Origin: Tritrichomonas foetus | Lineage: Eukaryota; Parabasalia; Tritrichomonadida; Tritrichomonadidae | Assembly (NCBI GenBank): GCA_001839685.1 | Contig: MLAK01000799.1 | Span: 1-61,998 of the forward strand | DNA: 61,998 nucleotides | Reading direction: 5' to 3' | Part shown: in pieces, positions 1 through 9,795 of the stretch | How positions within the stretch are numbered: position 1 is the stretch's first letter | Layout of the letters: every line of letters starts with the position of its first letter | Translations under genes and position numbers: made by a program | The notes under the pieces: model-generated | What the model saw: only the letters and a program-made list of their open reading frames with translations | What the model was told of the DNA's origin: nothing | Database searches by the model: none

Positions 1-83
1 TTTCTCGGAGAACAAGGTGATTCAAAGATTGATGTAAACTATTGAATTCCGATGGAAATTCCACCATTCCACAGAATTTTAAA

Positions 84-638
84 ATGGCTGCCACACCAGC
101 CCCTCCAGCAGGAACATCAGCGACTCCTCAAGAAGAACCTCGATATCCAGACCGTGAATTTACTTTACCAAGAATGAATGCAAAAGAGCGCAATTCAGGT
201 GCAATTGGTTTCAGATTCACTCATGAATTTCGTCAGTCTTGTTTCCACTTCACATTTGGTTTATCTCAACAACGCGAACAGATCCTGCTTCCTCCAAGAA
301 GCCAATTAGTTCGACATATCAACGACTTTTCTCCGAATTATCAATTTCCAAGCTGTCTTTCGAACAATAAGGACATAAATACAGAAGTCAAGGTGAAAAA
401 ATCTACGGCCGACGAATTTTCTGACGTTATTAAAATCGATTATAAAAAACCAACAGTCACAGCAGATGACGACGCAGAGGAAGATCAGCAAGAACGTGGA
501 AGCTCAGGTGACGAAGATAATCAATCAGCAGAAGAAGATAATGAAGAGGATCTCATCGGTGATTATAATATCAACCAGTTTGAAGATCATGAAACTGGCG
601 AAGATATCGGATCTGATGATGGATCCGATGATAACTAA
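84..638 (+). CDS. Putative RNA polymerase III subunit RPC7/Rpc31-like
   Basis: A 184-residue protein when begun at the first in-frame ATG (84); an in-frame stop at 30-32 shows that the gene is complete. The N-terminus is Pro/Ala-rich, the middle has a segment with LPPRSQLVRHINDF, and the last ~60 residues are very acidic. The end (DYNINQFEDHETGEDIGSDD) resembles the D/E-rich tail of RPC7/Rpc31, where a Tyr-containing Asn/Phe/Asp segment precedes a Gly-Asp/Ser-Asp finish. In that family the protein belongs to the RPC3-RPC6-RPC7 initiation subcomplex of nuclear Pol III. The assignment rests on tail similarity and size, so it is moderate; another small acidic nuclear protein is possible. It stands alone on the + strand. 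Confidence 0.55.
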   Translation: MAATPAPPAGTSATPQEEPRYPDREFTLPRMNAKERNSGAIGFRFTHEFRQSCFHFTFGLSQQREQILLPPRSQLVRHINDFSPNYQFPSCLSNNKDINTEVKVKKSTADEFSDVIKIDYKKPTVTADDDAEEDQQERGSSGDEDNQSAEEDNEEDLIGDYNINQFEDHETGEDIGSDDGSDDN

Positions 639-1423
639 TTTTTTCAATAGATATGTTTCTTCTTTTTTATTTAAATTATATATATTCTCATAAAGTTCAA
701 ATTTTGTACTTTCTATTGTTTTAACTTCATATGTTTTTAACAGAAATATCTCAAATTGATAATGAATACTTTACACTTTGATGTAGATTTGATGCGTTGC
801 ACGAAGGAAATGAATTGAAAGTATCATATTGAAAACTTGATGTCAAAACCAGGCAGGATTTTTTTATCAATGGGTTTTGCTTTTTCTAGGAATAATTTCG
901 ACATTGAAAGAAAGAGAAACAAAGACAAGTTGGGAGCATCATATTTCTCATATAAAAACATCTGTGTTTTTATGAGTTGCAAAAAGCATGAAATTGTCAA
1001 CAATTGAAATAATGTATAATATAACCTGTTGTGTTTAAAAATATATCACTGTAATATAACCAAACTTTAAAAAAATTAATCCTAATTTTGGTTAACTTCA
1101 GTCTTGCAAAAAAAAAGTATGTGGTAAAAGTCACTCAATCCAAAAAAAGCTCGGCATGTGGATTTTTTAGACAAATTTCTGAATCAAATATGAACAGCAT
1201 AATAGTGTCAGTATTTCAAGCGAATATGAATTTCTGGTTTCCCTTTTTGCCGCCATGCGGAGGCATCATGAGAAATAGTTCTAAGTGGTTTTTATGGTTT
1301 TGGACCAAAAAGATATATGTAAGATAATAATTTTGTATTTTAATCATTCAAAAAATCAATAAATAAATAAACATTTCATTAAATAAACATCCGAAATGAG
1401 CAACAAAACTTTGAAGTCATTTG
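639..1423. other. Intergenic, no gene seen
   Basis: AT-rich spacer between the acidic RPC7-like gene and the convergent histone-fold gene. A 79-codon open frame at 1088-1327 has low-complexity composition and no recognisable domain. I see no tRNA or repeat here. Confidence 0.6.
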
Positions 1424-1954
1424 TTAAAAGAAGAAACTGCTTCTTTTCTTCGTTTTTCTTGGTGGTTTGACATTCTTTTTCTTCTTAACAGGTTTTCTCT
1501 TTTCGAGCATTCTTTTGTGAGCCTCTTCAGCTGTTGTCATGATTCCGTTTTCTACCAAGTCGCGTGCAAGGATGAGATGGTCGTCATTTGATACAAATGG
1601 AAGAGATTTCACTTTAGCGAAAGCTTCGTCTCGTTTTCTGTAGTTAATTTGAATACTCTCTTGTTCGATCTTTTTGGCCAAATTCTTAAACTTCATTTTT
1701 TCGAGGGTACTGCAGATCTGATTGGTGTTTATCACTTCGTACGCAGGATAAACCACATTTCCGTTCAAAATTTCCTCGGTTTCGAAAGCTTCTTCGCTTT
1801 CTTTGACTTCGTTGAGTCTTTCATTCAAATTCGAAAAAAAAGCATCAAGGAAAAGACCAGTCGCGTTTGCAAGTAATTCTGCGGCGTCATCGTCCTTTCC
1901 AAGCTGAGCGCATGCGAGATGATATATTGAGTCCTGGATATTTGAGCGATGCAT
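1424..1954 (-). CDS. Histone-fold protein (POLE3/NC2-beta-like)
   Basis: A 176-residue protein from the first ATG (1954); a slightly longer frame would need a GTG start. The N-terminal half reads as a histone fold: a first helix (IQDSIYHLACAQLG), a long second helix (AELLANATGLFLDAFFSNLN) and a third unit (ICSTLEKMKFKNLAKKIEQE) of the type ALEEMGF-xx-L seen in POLE3/Dpb4, NC2-beta and NF-YB. A linker follows, then a strongly basic Lys/Arg tail ending in KKRSSFFF. Family members work as heterodimers in transcription repression, chromatin remodelling or DNA polymerase epsilon. Which one this is cannot be told from sequence alone. It is divergent from the U2A' gene, with 240 bp between the two ATGs. 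Confidence 0.55.
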   Translation of the reverse strand: MHRSNIQDSIYHLACAQLGKDDDAAELLANATGLFLDAFFSNLNERLNEVKESEEAFETEEILNGNVVYPAYEVINTNQICSTLEKMKFKNLAKKIEQESIQINYRKRDEAFAKVKSLPFVSNDDHLILARDLVENGIMTTAEEAHKRMLEKRKPVKKKKNVKPPRKTKKRSSFFF

Positions 1955-2170
1955 CAAAATCACTCAGAAAGTTTTATGAAATCACCTAAACACATTATCA
2001 AAAAGTTTTATGGAAAATTTATTTCTATTTTTAAATGAACGAATTTATCCAGATTTTTAAAATATGTCGACCAGTTAAAGAATTAAAAATTTATGCCAAA
2101 ATGGCGAAAGTGAATGATTGGAGAACGTTTAAACTCTGAAAACCTGAATCCATTCTTCATCTTTTTTTTT

Positions 2171-2180
2171 TCACTTTTCC
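2171..2180 (+). promoter_or_regulatory. TCA-type initiator of U2A' gene
   Basis: TCACTTTTCC lies 22 nt (from the A) before the ATG at 2195 and matches the trichomonad initiator form TCA+1-Y-W. Its position supports the ATG at 2195 over the upstream ATG at 2114, because transcripts starting here would not contain the longer frame. Confidence 0.55.
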
Positions 2181-2194
2181 AATCGCATTTTCAG

Positions 2195-2689
2195 ATGAGG
2201 AGACTAACAGTTGACGTAATTATGAAAGCGCCTGCATTTAGAAATACCCTACATGAGCGAGAACTCGACTTAAGAGGGAACAAAATTCCACGTATCGAAA
2301 ATCTAGGAGCTACTCAGGATCAGTTCGATGTAATCGATTTATCAAATAACCAAATAGAAATTCTGGAGGATTTCCCGCGTTTAAGTCGGTGTGGAACCCT
2401 TCTTGTTCACAATAATTTGGTTAGCAGAATCGGAAGCAATTTTTCAGAAACTCTCCCAAACATTCATACCTTGATGCTGACAAACAACTCTGTGCGAACT
2501 TTCGAAGATATCCGGCCACTTCAGCGATGCACAAATTTAATCAGATTGAGTCTCATGTTGAACCCGATTGCTGCTCTGCCAAATTACAGACTCATTATTA
2601 TTCACCTTCTACCTTCGGTTCGTTTTCTTGACTTTCAAAGGATTTCTAATGCGGAAAGAGAAGAAGCAGCAAAACTTGTTAATATTTAA
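2195..2689 (+). CDS. SNRPA1: U2 snRNP protein A' (LRR spliceosome component)
   Basis: A 164-residue protein. It aligns without gaps to the start of U2A' proteins: LTVDVIMKAPAF, then ELDLRGNKIPRIENLGATQD, QFDVIDLSNNQIEILEDFP, LLVHNNLVSRIG and LMLTNNSV as leucine-rich repeats, and the LRR cap YRLIIIHLLPSVRFLDFQRI. In the spliceosome U2A' binds U2B'' and helps to hold stem-loop IV of U2 snRNA. The protein ends soon after the LRR cap, so it lacks the long C-terminal tail of the human protein. An upstream ATG at 2114 would add a Phe-rich stretch unlike the family, so 2195 is preferred. Its presence shows that splicing machinery is kept although no intron is evident in this window. Confidence 0.95.
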   Translation: MRRLTVDVIMKAPAFRNTLHERELDLRGNKIPRIENLGATQDQFDVIDLSNNQIEILEDFPRLSRCGTLLVHNNLVSRIGSNFSETLPNIHTLMLTNNSVRTFEDIRPLQRCTNLIRLSLMLNPIAALPNYRLIIIHLLPSVRFLDFQRISNAEREEAAKLVNI

Positions 2690-2780
2690 ATATTAAATAT
2701 AATTACCTGTTTTTCTTATTAGGATCTGATTTCATGATTAAAATAAAAGTATTTAAAGAATTGTTGGATGGAAAATAATG

Positions 2781-2879
2781 AGAAAAGAATGAAATATAGA
2801 GTAAAGAATGAAATATATAGTAAAGAATGAAATATATAGTAAAGAATGAAATATAGAGAAAAGAATGAAATATTGGGAA
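2781..2879. repeat. Short tandem repeat, ~19-20 bp unit x5
   Basis: Five near-identical head-to-tail copies with the core AAAGAATGAAATATATAG lie in the convergent spacer between U2A' and the ASH-repeat gene (2690-3021). The copies differ at one to three positions. The frame it opens on the minus strand (Phe/Tyr/Ser/Ile repeats) is a by-product of the repeat, not a gene. The rest of the spacer shows nothing notable. Confidence 0.9.
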
Positions 2880-3021
2880 AAACAGCTTCATTTTGAATTT
2901 TGATGTAATTTTGTTGAGACTCAGATTTGATGATTCATGTTATCATGGAATCAAGTTTCAAAATTATTAATAAAGTATATAAGGAGCTTTTGAATACATA
3001 ATATTATTTACATAATTCTAT

Positions 3022-6021
3022 CTATTTGGGTAAAACAGCTCTTCCACTGAGCCCAACCCGAAACGTATCCGATGTATCAGACTCGAATGTTGCATATCCT
3101 GTGAATTTTCCTTCTGCTTTTGGACTAAAATGAATTGGACAAAGAACATAGCAGTTTGGCTCAACCGAAAATCGTGGAATTGGACAAATGAAAGGAAACA
3201 AAGAAGACGCAATAATATTACATTTCCGATCTTTTTGATTTAAAATCCGAATTCTTCCTCTTTGAACCCGTCCAACTTCGCAAGGTGGAAATGCCAGATT
3301 ACTTGATTCAGTACCAACAAAATTATTATATTTCCTTGATGCTCCATTTCCAACAATTTTCATATAATGACTTTCATTATTTGCCTCAATCAATAAAACT
3401 TCTTCAAAATTAAATTCGCTTTCTGGAGAAAATTCGACAATGAACTCCGAAGTAGAAAACGGCGAAATTCTTAAAGAAACAGGATATTTAAAAGGTTTAG
3501 TAGGAAACTTCCAATTTCTTTCACTTGATTGAATTGCAATATTTAATTTTTTATGTGTTAAATTAGTCACTTTTACGTTCGCTTTTCTTTCTTTTTGATC
3601 AATGTAACAAATTCCAAAATCAAGCATTTTTGGATCAATTTTTAGAGATTTCTGTTTCTTTTCTTTTTTTACAGGCGGTGAAAGAGGAGAACTGATACAT
3701 TTTACTGGAACTGTGATTGTATCATCTTCATATTCAATCAAAATTTCGGAATCAACAGGACAAATTGTTTTCACACTTATTGCAATTTCAGAGTAGCCTT
3801 TAATTATAGCATTTGATGGAGTTACACAAATTCCACGATGGCGTGAATGAATTTGAAAAGCTATGGTGGAAGATGACATATTAACAACTGATAGTTTATT
3901 CGTATTATTCACACAAGATTCTATTAAAAGTGGGTAAACCGCAATTCTTTTTAAATTCGACTTTTCAAAAGTATATAATTCAATTTCTTTTGCGAAAAGC
4001 AATTTTTTGAACACAGAATGAAACTCCTTTGGTTTTATGTTTCGCAGGACTGATTTCAATTGCAAAACTTGAGTGATGTCAATTGGAACATCTGATCTGA
4101 AAAAATCATCTTTAAAAATTACTGCTCGCATTTGCCTTAAAATCTCATCACATGAATAAAGAACGATTGGGATTGAAAGACCACCTTCTGGTTTTGAATC
4201 AACAATAAATTCAAACATTTGTGACTCATCTGATTCGATTATTGTGGCAACTGGATGAATTCTTACATTATGTTTAGTTTCATCAGTTGCTGTAAAAATT
4301 ACAAAAGCTGGTAAATCACCAGAATTTCGAACTTCAATTTTTGTGACATAATGGTCATCAAGTGCATAAGTTAAGGCAGATCTATCAACACATGTGATAT
4401 GACTTTTACCTTGATATCCAATAATTGGTAGTTCATGAGGAAGTGAGTTTTCAGAAGTAATTACAATTTTATCTAAGGTTATTAGTGATGGAAAACGTTT
4501 ACATTCAATATCAATTGGACAATCAACTTCAATATCTGATGGAAAGCCAATCCAACTTGGTCCGTCTGCTTCAAAGCTATCAACACCAGTAACAATAAAT
4601 GATGCATAAGTAATTGATTGAAAAAATGGAATAAATGACGGATGTGTTACAATGTTGTCTGAAACAGGAAAAAGAAGGTCTTTTTTTAATTCAATTGAAC
4701 TTTCTTCGAAATTTAGAGACTTTTGTTGTGAGGGTGAAATCATTGAACGATTATTTTTCATGGAATTTTTTAATGATTTTTGGTTTGGACTCTCATACAT
4801 GTTTTCATTGTCGTCAGGAAGATCAAACTTCCAAATAAAATCATTTTTATCGTTTCTGTGGTAAGTAATTGTCAGTATTTGAGACTTTTGTTGATTCATA
4901 TTCAAAAAAGTCCAAGCTTTTGCCTGTAATTCAGTTTGTTGAGGTATAATCATTGATTGTGATGTGTCTAAAGCAAAAGAAAGGCTTATTGGCTCATTCG
5001 TGAGATTTTGAATTCGCATGTTCTCTAAATTTATAGAAAATGGCATTTCTACTCCTTCACCCATCAAATCGAATTGATTATTTTCAATATAAATAGTTTC
5101 ATGAAAATGACCACCTTCTTTTGGACTGAAGTTAAAAAAAAGCTGGTCTGAAATAATTTCTTTTGAAAATGGAAAATTAACTTTAATTTCTGAAATATTC
5201 ATCTTATTCACACTATTTATCATTAAATTTGTTACCTTCCTTGAATTTTTTCCGATAATTATCGATCCAAAATCTATAATTGAAACAGATACAATTCTAA
5301 GGGTTCTTGAAATGAAATCACCCGTCGATTCACATCGAATGTGAAAATGCGGAACTTTATTTAATTCTTGATTTGGTAAATATCGAATAGTTACATGTTC
5401 TGATGTTTTTGGTTCAATATCAATTAGTTCAGGCATCACTTTAAATGCAGGACAATTTGTAGAAAACTCAACATGAAGTGTTTCATTGTTGCTTTTGTTT
5501 TTTATTGGAACATATGCAGATAGCTGTTTTGAGTTAAATTGCGACCAAATTAAATCATTTTCTGATGGAACTTCAAGAGGTGAAGGAAGACATATTCCTG
5601 TGACTGGAAGGCGTGTTTGATGTCTTCCATCGAGAAATAAATATGATGAATATTCTCGAGATTTTAACGGCCGGAATGAGATTATTAATGATTGGCTTGC
5701 ATTTGGTTCGAGTGTAATTCCTGTCATATTTACTGTGAAAACCGGATTTCCTTCGAGGCGAACTGATAAATATTCTGACACCATTCCAGTGTTGATTATT
5801 AAAATCTTTTGATGAGCGATAGAGTTCGGATAAATCGGTGAGAAATCAATCTTAGGAGGAAAACAGGAAATTTCGACTTGAGATTTATTGATGAGATTTT
5901 CGGGAATTACGCTTGGTTGATAAATCGATCCGTTTAGTGTTGTTGAAAAATCTTCAGATTTTAATAAATCAGAGGAACTAGATAATTGATCAGTGTCTTC
6001 AATATTAAAATCATCAGTCAT
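3022..6021 (-). CDS. Large ASH/MSP-repeat protein, CEP192/SPD-2-like
   Basis: A 999-residue, mostly beta-strand protein starting at ATG 6021. It carries repeated immunoglobulin-like ASH (ASPM-SPD2-Hydin) units, seen as alternating IxNxG or VTNLTHKKL strands and 'FxPxxxGxF' ends. Examples are ILIINTGMVSEYLSVRL, FRPLKSREYSSYLFLDG, IEVRNSGDLPAFVIFTA, and at the C-terminus IHFSPKAEGKFTGYATFES followed by a short strand. The centre (residues ~500-580, EVDCPIDIECKRFPSL onward) and the tandem C-terminal ASH domains resemble CEP192/SPD-2, a pericentriolar scaffold. ASH proteins act at centrosomes, basal bodies and cilia; a trichomonad would use it at its flagellar basal bodies. The Hydin/CFAP-type alternative cannot be excluded. 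The N-terminal ~40 residues are Ser/Asp-rich and disordered. Confidence 0.6.
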   Translation of the reverse strand: MTDDFNIEDTDQLSSSSDLLKSEDFSTTLNGSIYQPSVIPENLINKSQVEISCFPPKIDFSPIYPNSIAHQKILIINTGMVSEYLSVRLEGNPVFTVNMTGITLEPNASQSLIISFRPLKSREYSSYLFLDGRHQTRLPVTGICLPSPLEVPSENDLIWSQFNSKQLSAYVPIKNKSNNETLHVEFSTNCPAFKVMPELIDIEPKTSEHVTIRYLPNQELNKVPHFHIRCESTGDFISRTLRIVSVSIIDFGSIIIGKNSRKVTNLMINSVNKMNISEIKVNFPFSKEIISDQLFFNFSPKEGGHFHETIYIENNQFDLMGEGVEMPFSINLENMRIQNLTNEPISLSFALDTSQSMIIPQQTELQAKAWTFLNMNQQKSQILTITYHRNDKNDFIWKFDLPDDNENMYESPNQKSLKNSMKNNRSMISPSQQKSLNFEESSIELKKDLLFPVSDNIVTHPSFIPFFQSITYASFIVTGVDSFEADGPSWIGFPSDIEVDCPIDIECKRFPSLITLDKIVITSENSLPHELPIIGYQGKSHITCVDRSALTYALDDHYVTKIEVRNSGDLPAFVIFTATDETKHNVRIHPVATIIESDESQMFEFIVDSKPEGGLSIPIVLYSCDEILRQMRAVIFKDDFFRSDVPIDITQVLQLKSVLRNIKPKEFHSVFKKLLFAKEIELYTFEKSNLKRIAVYPLLIESCVNNTNKLSVVNMSSSTIAFQIHSRHRGICVTPSNAIIKGYSEIAISVKTICPVDSEILIEYEDDTITVPVKCISSPLSPPVKKEKKQKSLKIDPKMLDFGICYIDQKERKANVKVTNLTHKKLNIAIQSSERNWKFPTKPFKYPVSLRISPFSTSEFIVEFSPESEFNFEEVLLIEANNESHYMKIVGNGASRKYNNFVGTESSNLAFPPCEVGRVQRGRIRILNQKDRKCNIIASSLFPFICPIPRFSVEPNCYVLCPIHFSPKAEGKFTGYATFESDTSDTFRVGLSGRAVLPK

Positions 6022-6241
6022 TGATGAAGTACGTTTATTAATTAATTTCTGAGTGAATCATAACCGCCAATATTACGCCTAAAATTAACCATGTCTATCG
6101 TCATCAATCATTATGCCAATAGATCATTTTAGTGTGATACGAAAATGTTTTTGAAGTAAATACCTATTAAATGTATTAATACCACCAAACAAAGAAAATG
6201 TTTTTGATATTAATATCCTATCAAAGGAATTCTTTTCTTAT

Positions 6242-6991
6242 CTAATAAATGAAAGGGAAAATAATGTAACGATGAAGTGTCGTAAATTCACCATCAAATC
6301 GATCAACATACCATTTATGTGTCATTATAGATTGATGTGATAAATTGATCAAAACAAAAATAAACATCAAAAATGTGAAAATGTGTGGAGTCGACAAAAA
6401 GTAGACCAAATATAAGACAATTTCGAGAAAATAATGAGGCGATGTCAATTTAGCGAATAGCCATCCTTTTGGAATGCTGTATTTTTTCAATGATGCTAAT
6501 TTTTGATGTGATAAAAATTGTAGAGTGTTTAAAACAGTTGCAAAGAAAATTAAAGGAATAGAATATTCATAATGACCATTAGAACAAAATGCAAGTGTGA
6601 TTGGTGCCATTGCATAAAACAAAAGGCCTGCAAGTAAATTAATAATATGCATTTTTCGATTCGAAAATTTCGTCATAAAAAGACTTTCATTTAAACGACG
6701 AAAGGAATGAATAAAAAGAAGAATATTTGAAAAAAATGGTGGAAATCTTACCAAAAATGAAATAAAGAAAACCAGGCATGAAAAGCTATAAAAAATGATC
6801 CAACCAATTTTATTTGGAATAGTTGGTATGTTGAACCATGTTTTAGTGTTTTCAAGTTTGCCAAACCTTGTAAATTGGTCCCAAGTTGATGAAAAAAACT
6901 TTGCTAAATAGACAAATATGGCGCATATCCATAAAAATGGAAGTACATATGGTAAAAGCGTAATTCCAAAGTCTATAATTTCTTGAAACAT
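6242..6991 (-). CDS. Polyprenol reductase / steroid 5-alpha-reductase family (SRD5A3-like)
   Basis: A 249-residue multi-pass membrane protein from ATG 6991. The diagnostic C-terminal half is complete: KGWLFAKLTSPHYFLEIVLY (the family's SPHYFxE motif), a hydrophobic span, then the His-containing THKWYVDRF segment and the terminal FTTLHRYIIFPFIY, which matches the family's closing 'R..liPfiy'. About six hydrophobic segments are visible. SRD5A3-type enzymes reduce the alpha-isoprene unit of polyprenol to make dolichol in the ER with NADPH, feeding N-glycosylation; other branch members reduce steroids or enoyl-CoA. Dolichol synthesis is the most likely role. It follows the ASH gene on the same strand with a 220-bp spacer. 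A frame extending to 7015 would need a TTG start. Confidence 0.85.
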   Translation of the reverse strand: MFQEIIDFGITLLPYVLPFLWICAIFVYLAKFFSSTWDQFTRFGKLENTKTWFNIPTIPNKIGWIIFYSFSCLVFFISFLVRFPPFFSNILLFIHSFRRLNESLFMTKFSNRKMHIINLLAGLLFYAMAPITLAFCSNGHYEYSIPLIFFATVLNTLQFLSHQKLASLKKYSIPKGWLFAKLTSPHYFLEIVLYLVYFLSTPHIFTFLMFIFVLINLSHQSIMTHKWYVDRFDGEFTTLHRYIIFPFIY

Positions 6992-7766
6992 GACTGAAGA
7001 AAAAAAAAAATTCAATTTCCGCGGATTTTTCGAACGATAAAAATTTTCAAAAGAAAGTGCATAGTTTTGCCAAAAATTGACTGGAAAATAATTGGCCTTA
7101 AACCGATATTAATTAACCTTAAAATTTCATGACCTGTCGGTCTAACATCAAACAATACGATTCACTCATAATCAATGATTTTTATTGGTTGATACTTTTT
7201 GGTATTTTTATGGGATTGAATGGATGCTCAGAAGTCATAACCAACTTCAATCTAATAATGAATGTTTCAAATATTACTGATATTTCATTGTGTTCCATCA
7301 GAGTGGTTATTTTAAACTCTAAAATTTCAAGTCAATATAAATTAAATGTGTAATGTGGATTATCACAAAACCAGTATCGAAAATTCCAAGCAATCATGCC
7401 TCTTTCAAACTTGAAGTAAAACTTTTCTTTTGAAAATAATATTCAAATTTTCAAGTTATCGGGGAAATATTCGTTTAGAAAAGTTCAGTGAAAAATCATT
7501 ATGGAAGTCATCAAATGTAACTTTACGATGTATAATTGAATGCTTTATCATCATGTCATTGAATTACTAAGATAAGCCCATCATCAAAAAGTTTCAATGC
7601 ATGATTTATTTTCTGAATTATCACAAATTTGTGTTTATAATTTTGAATGTTATACGAAACAACTTCAATCCTGATGATTGACTTTTTCAACCATTTTTTT
7701 TACCATTTGAGATTGAATTGTATCAAACTTTGAATAATTCATATCGAAAATAAAAATATAGGTTTC
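6992..7766. other. Intergenic, divergent promoter region
   Basis: Spacer between the divergent reductase and membrane-protein genes. It contains a 74-codon open frame (7129-7353) without recognisable domain, judged spurious, and TCA-containing motifs near both flanking starts. No RNA gene is seen. Confidence 0.55.
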
Positions 7767-8615
7767 ATGCTTATATATTATATACATTTCGTTGCATGCT
7801 CGCGTGCGTGCACAGAGTCCATCGATATGACATATTCACCACTTATTTTCTCCAAAAAGTTCGATTCCAGTCAAATTCTCTGCATAAACTCGTCGCATCC
7901 CTATCTAACAGCTGTTTTCAATCAATGGAATGGAGCTCAGATAACGACATATCGTACAGCTAACGGATCAACGATAAAAGACGGACCCTACTCATATAAT
8001 ATGCAATTTGACGGATTCGATTTTGGCAGCACAATTGGGTCAATTGAAATAGAAATGAAAAAGAAAACCGAGCTATCAATCGGACTAATCGTTTTTAACA
8101 AAAGTTCTGATATTCGAATTGTCAGCAATCATCAAAAAGATGAGATACTTTTTGATTCAAATAAAACAGAATCCCTTGATTTAGGGAAAAATCAATATAC
8201 GCAATACTTCAATGCATCTCCGGGGCATCGGGAATTCTACATTGATATGGATACCGAGCCGAAGGATTGCCTGACTATTCTAAATGGGAATATAAGTACA
8301 CAATATTGTGGACAAATAAATACCGAAAAGCGAATCGAGAATTCACTACCTGTCATCTTCGAATTACAAACTGACAATGACACTGACTCAAATTATGTTA
8401 GATTTACCGTTGTCTCTGAATTCAAAGGGAAAAGGTATATACGCCATATCACAAACGGACAACGTTACCAAGCTTTGATTTGGTTCAAGTATGATCATTT
8501 ATCTGTTGGTGCCATAATTGGAATTGTAATTGCATGCGTGGTTGTTGTTATTCTTATTGGTATTGTGATTTCATTCGTCTTCTTCAGCAAGAAAAGGAAA
8601 AATAATGAGATCTGA
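7767..8615 (+). CDS. Type I membrane surface protein, unknown function
   Basis: A 282-residue protein with an N-terminal hydrophobic signal (MLIYYIHFVACSRA), a ~220-residue ectodomain, one transmembrane helix near residues 246-271 (VGAIIGIVIACVVVVILIGI) and a short basic tail KKRKNNEI. The ectodomain is beta-rich, has five cysteines after the signal (two are likely paired around DCLTILNGN and YCGQ) and about seven Asn-x-Ser/Thr sites. The DCLTIL...YCGQ pattern faintly recalls a CUB-like fold but I would not assign it. Single-pass proteins of this layout are numerous on trichomonad surfaces. No function is assigned. Confidence 0.7.
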   Translation: MLIYYIHFVACSRACTESIDMTYSPLIFSKKFDSSQILCINSSHPYLTAVFNQWNGAQITTYRTANGSTIKDGPYSYNMQFDGFDFGSTIGSIEIEMKKKTELSIGLIVFNKSSDIRIVSNHQKDEILFDSNKTESLDLGKNQYTQYFNASPGHREFYIDMDTEPKDCLTILNGNISTQYCGQINTEKRIENSLPVIFELQTDNDTDSNYVRFTVVSEFKGKRYIRHITNGQRYQALIWFKYDHLSVGAIIGIVIACVVVVILIGIVISFVFFSKKRKNNEI

Positions 8616-9795
8616 TTTATTTTGGGGAGAAAATTTTATTAGGACGTGTGAATAGCTCAGGGCTTTTATAATGTTTGAATTATTACTATTAGTAAATGTG
8701 TGCTATCTTGAATTTATTAAATTTACTCTTTTTTGGGTTAATAACGCAATATACTACATGTGGTAAATGAATTCAAAAGTAGGATTGCATTGATAATCAA
8801 CAATTTATATCCCAATTTATGAATTTAAGTGTTAATCTCAGTTTTTTTTAATCTCTATGAAAGTGGCTTAATTATACCATGCATGGAATTATTCTTTCAA
8901 AAATCACTGGTTCGTTCACATTATCATGAATAGTTCAATAAAAAATCTGTTCAGATAGCTCTTCATTCATGGTTTTCCATGATTATGCTCGAAATGGCAA
9001 TTTTATGTATTTGTATTAAATTTTTCTATCATTTTTCCTTCCATTAATTTTCCGATGAAATTTATATCATTTCAACGATTGATACTAATGTTTTTGAGAG
9101 ATTATCATGAAAATATAAATATCAAAAGGATTTGATGGATGAAAAGTCATAAAAAAATAAAAAATTAATAATCTACTTGTTTTGAAAATTTCCAAAGTCG
9201 AATTGGTATATTTGGAAATACGGACAGAAAGTTGAAATTTCGAATGATCATCCATCACATTTCTTTATAATGCGAACTTCCAATAATTCCTACTTTGACA
9301 GGATCGATTTAATTGGCTATTTCGACAGTTGTCTGGTTCTAGTCCCTCCAAAGATGTCCCATGTTGGGATCGACTTAATTCTCCAGAAAGAAAAAAAAGT
9401 AAAAGAAAAAAAGAAAGAAAAACGAGAAAAACTACAATAGTTGTTGGTATAACTGTTGTTGTTGTTATTATTCAGATATTTGAAGCGATAAGATTTATGG
9501 TACTGATTCTATGTCATTGATGACTCAATTTGAAACAAGTACTGTTACTACTAGATTTCCGGATATGTTCTTTCATGAAGGAAAAAAATGTAATTCTGAA
9601 TAAAAGACATATTGTTAAAATTTGGATTGACTAAATCTTTCTTGAAGAATTTTTGCTTTTAATTCTTCATCATTTCATAAAAACGAAAAAAGATAAAAAG
9701 AATACATTACATGATAGATTAACATGATAGGTTACATGATAGAATATAATTATATTTAGTGATATTTAATGATATTTAGTAATATTTAGTGATAT
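8616..9795. other. Spacer holding inverted repeat copy A
   Basis: AT-rich DNA between the surface protein and the RhoGAP gene. 8616-8940 shows nothing. 8940-9580 is the first copy of a long inverted repeat described separately. 9700-9799 is low-complexity DNA with ACATGATAG and TGATATTTAG units. Confidence 0.6.
8940..9580 (+). repeat. Long inverted repeat, copy A
   Basis: This block matches the reverse complement of about 12330-12955 along most of its length with scattered substitutions and small gaps. Matching anchors include TTTCCAAAGTCGAATTGGTA, ATGCGAACTTCCAATAAT, TCGACTTAATTCTCCAGAAA and GATTTATGGTACTGATTC. Inside it, 9359-9520 opens a frame with a basic run (RKKSKRKKERK) followed by a hydrophobic VVGITVVVVIIQIF segment. 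This could be the remains of the end of a membrane-protein gene. The same segment, partly broken, is present in copy B. I read the pair as decayed copies of one dispersed family. Confidence 0.8.

Noticed and set aside
1088..1327. 79-codon frame on the plus strand
   Set aside because: No domain, low-complexity composition, no convincing promoter.
2114..2194. N-terminal extension of U2A' from an upstream ATG
   Set aside because: The added 27 residues are Phe-rich and unlike the family, and a good initiator motif lies inside them at 2171.
2200..2213. ACTAACAG resembling the trichomonad intron 3' end in U2A'
   Set aside because: Codons across it align without a gap to U2A' proteins and there is no GTATGT 5' site before it.
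7129..7353. 74-codon frame on the plus strand
   Set aside because: No domain; lies in a divergent promoter spacer and resembles random AT-rich translation.
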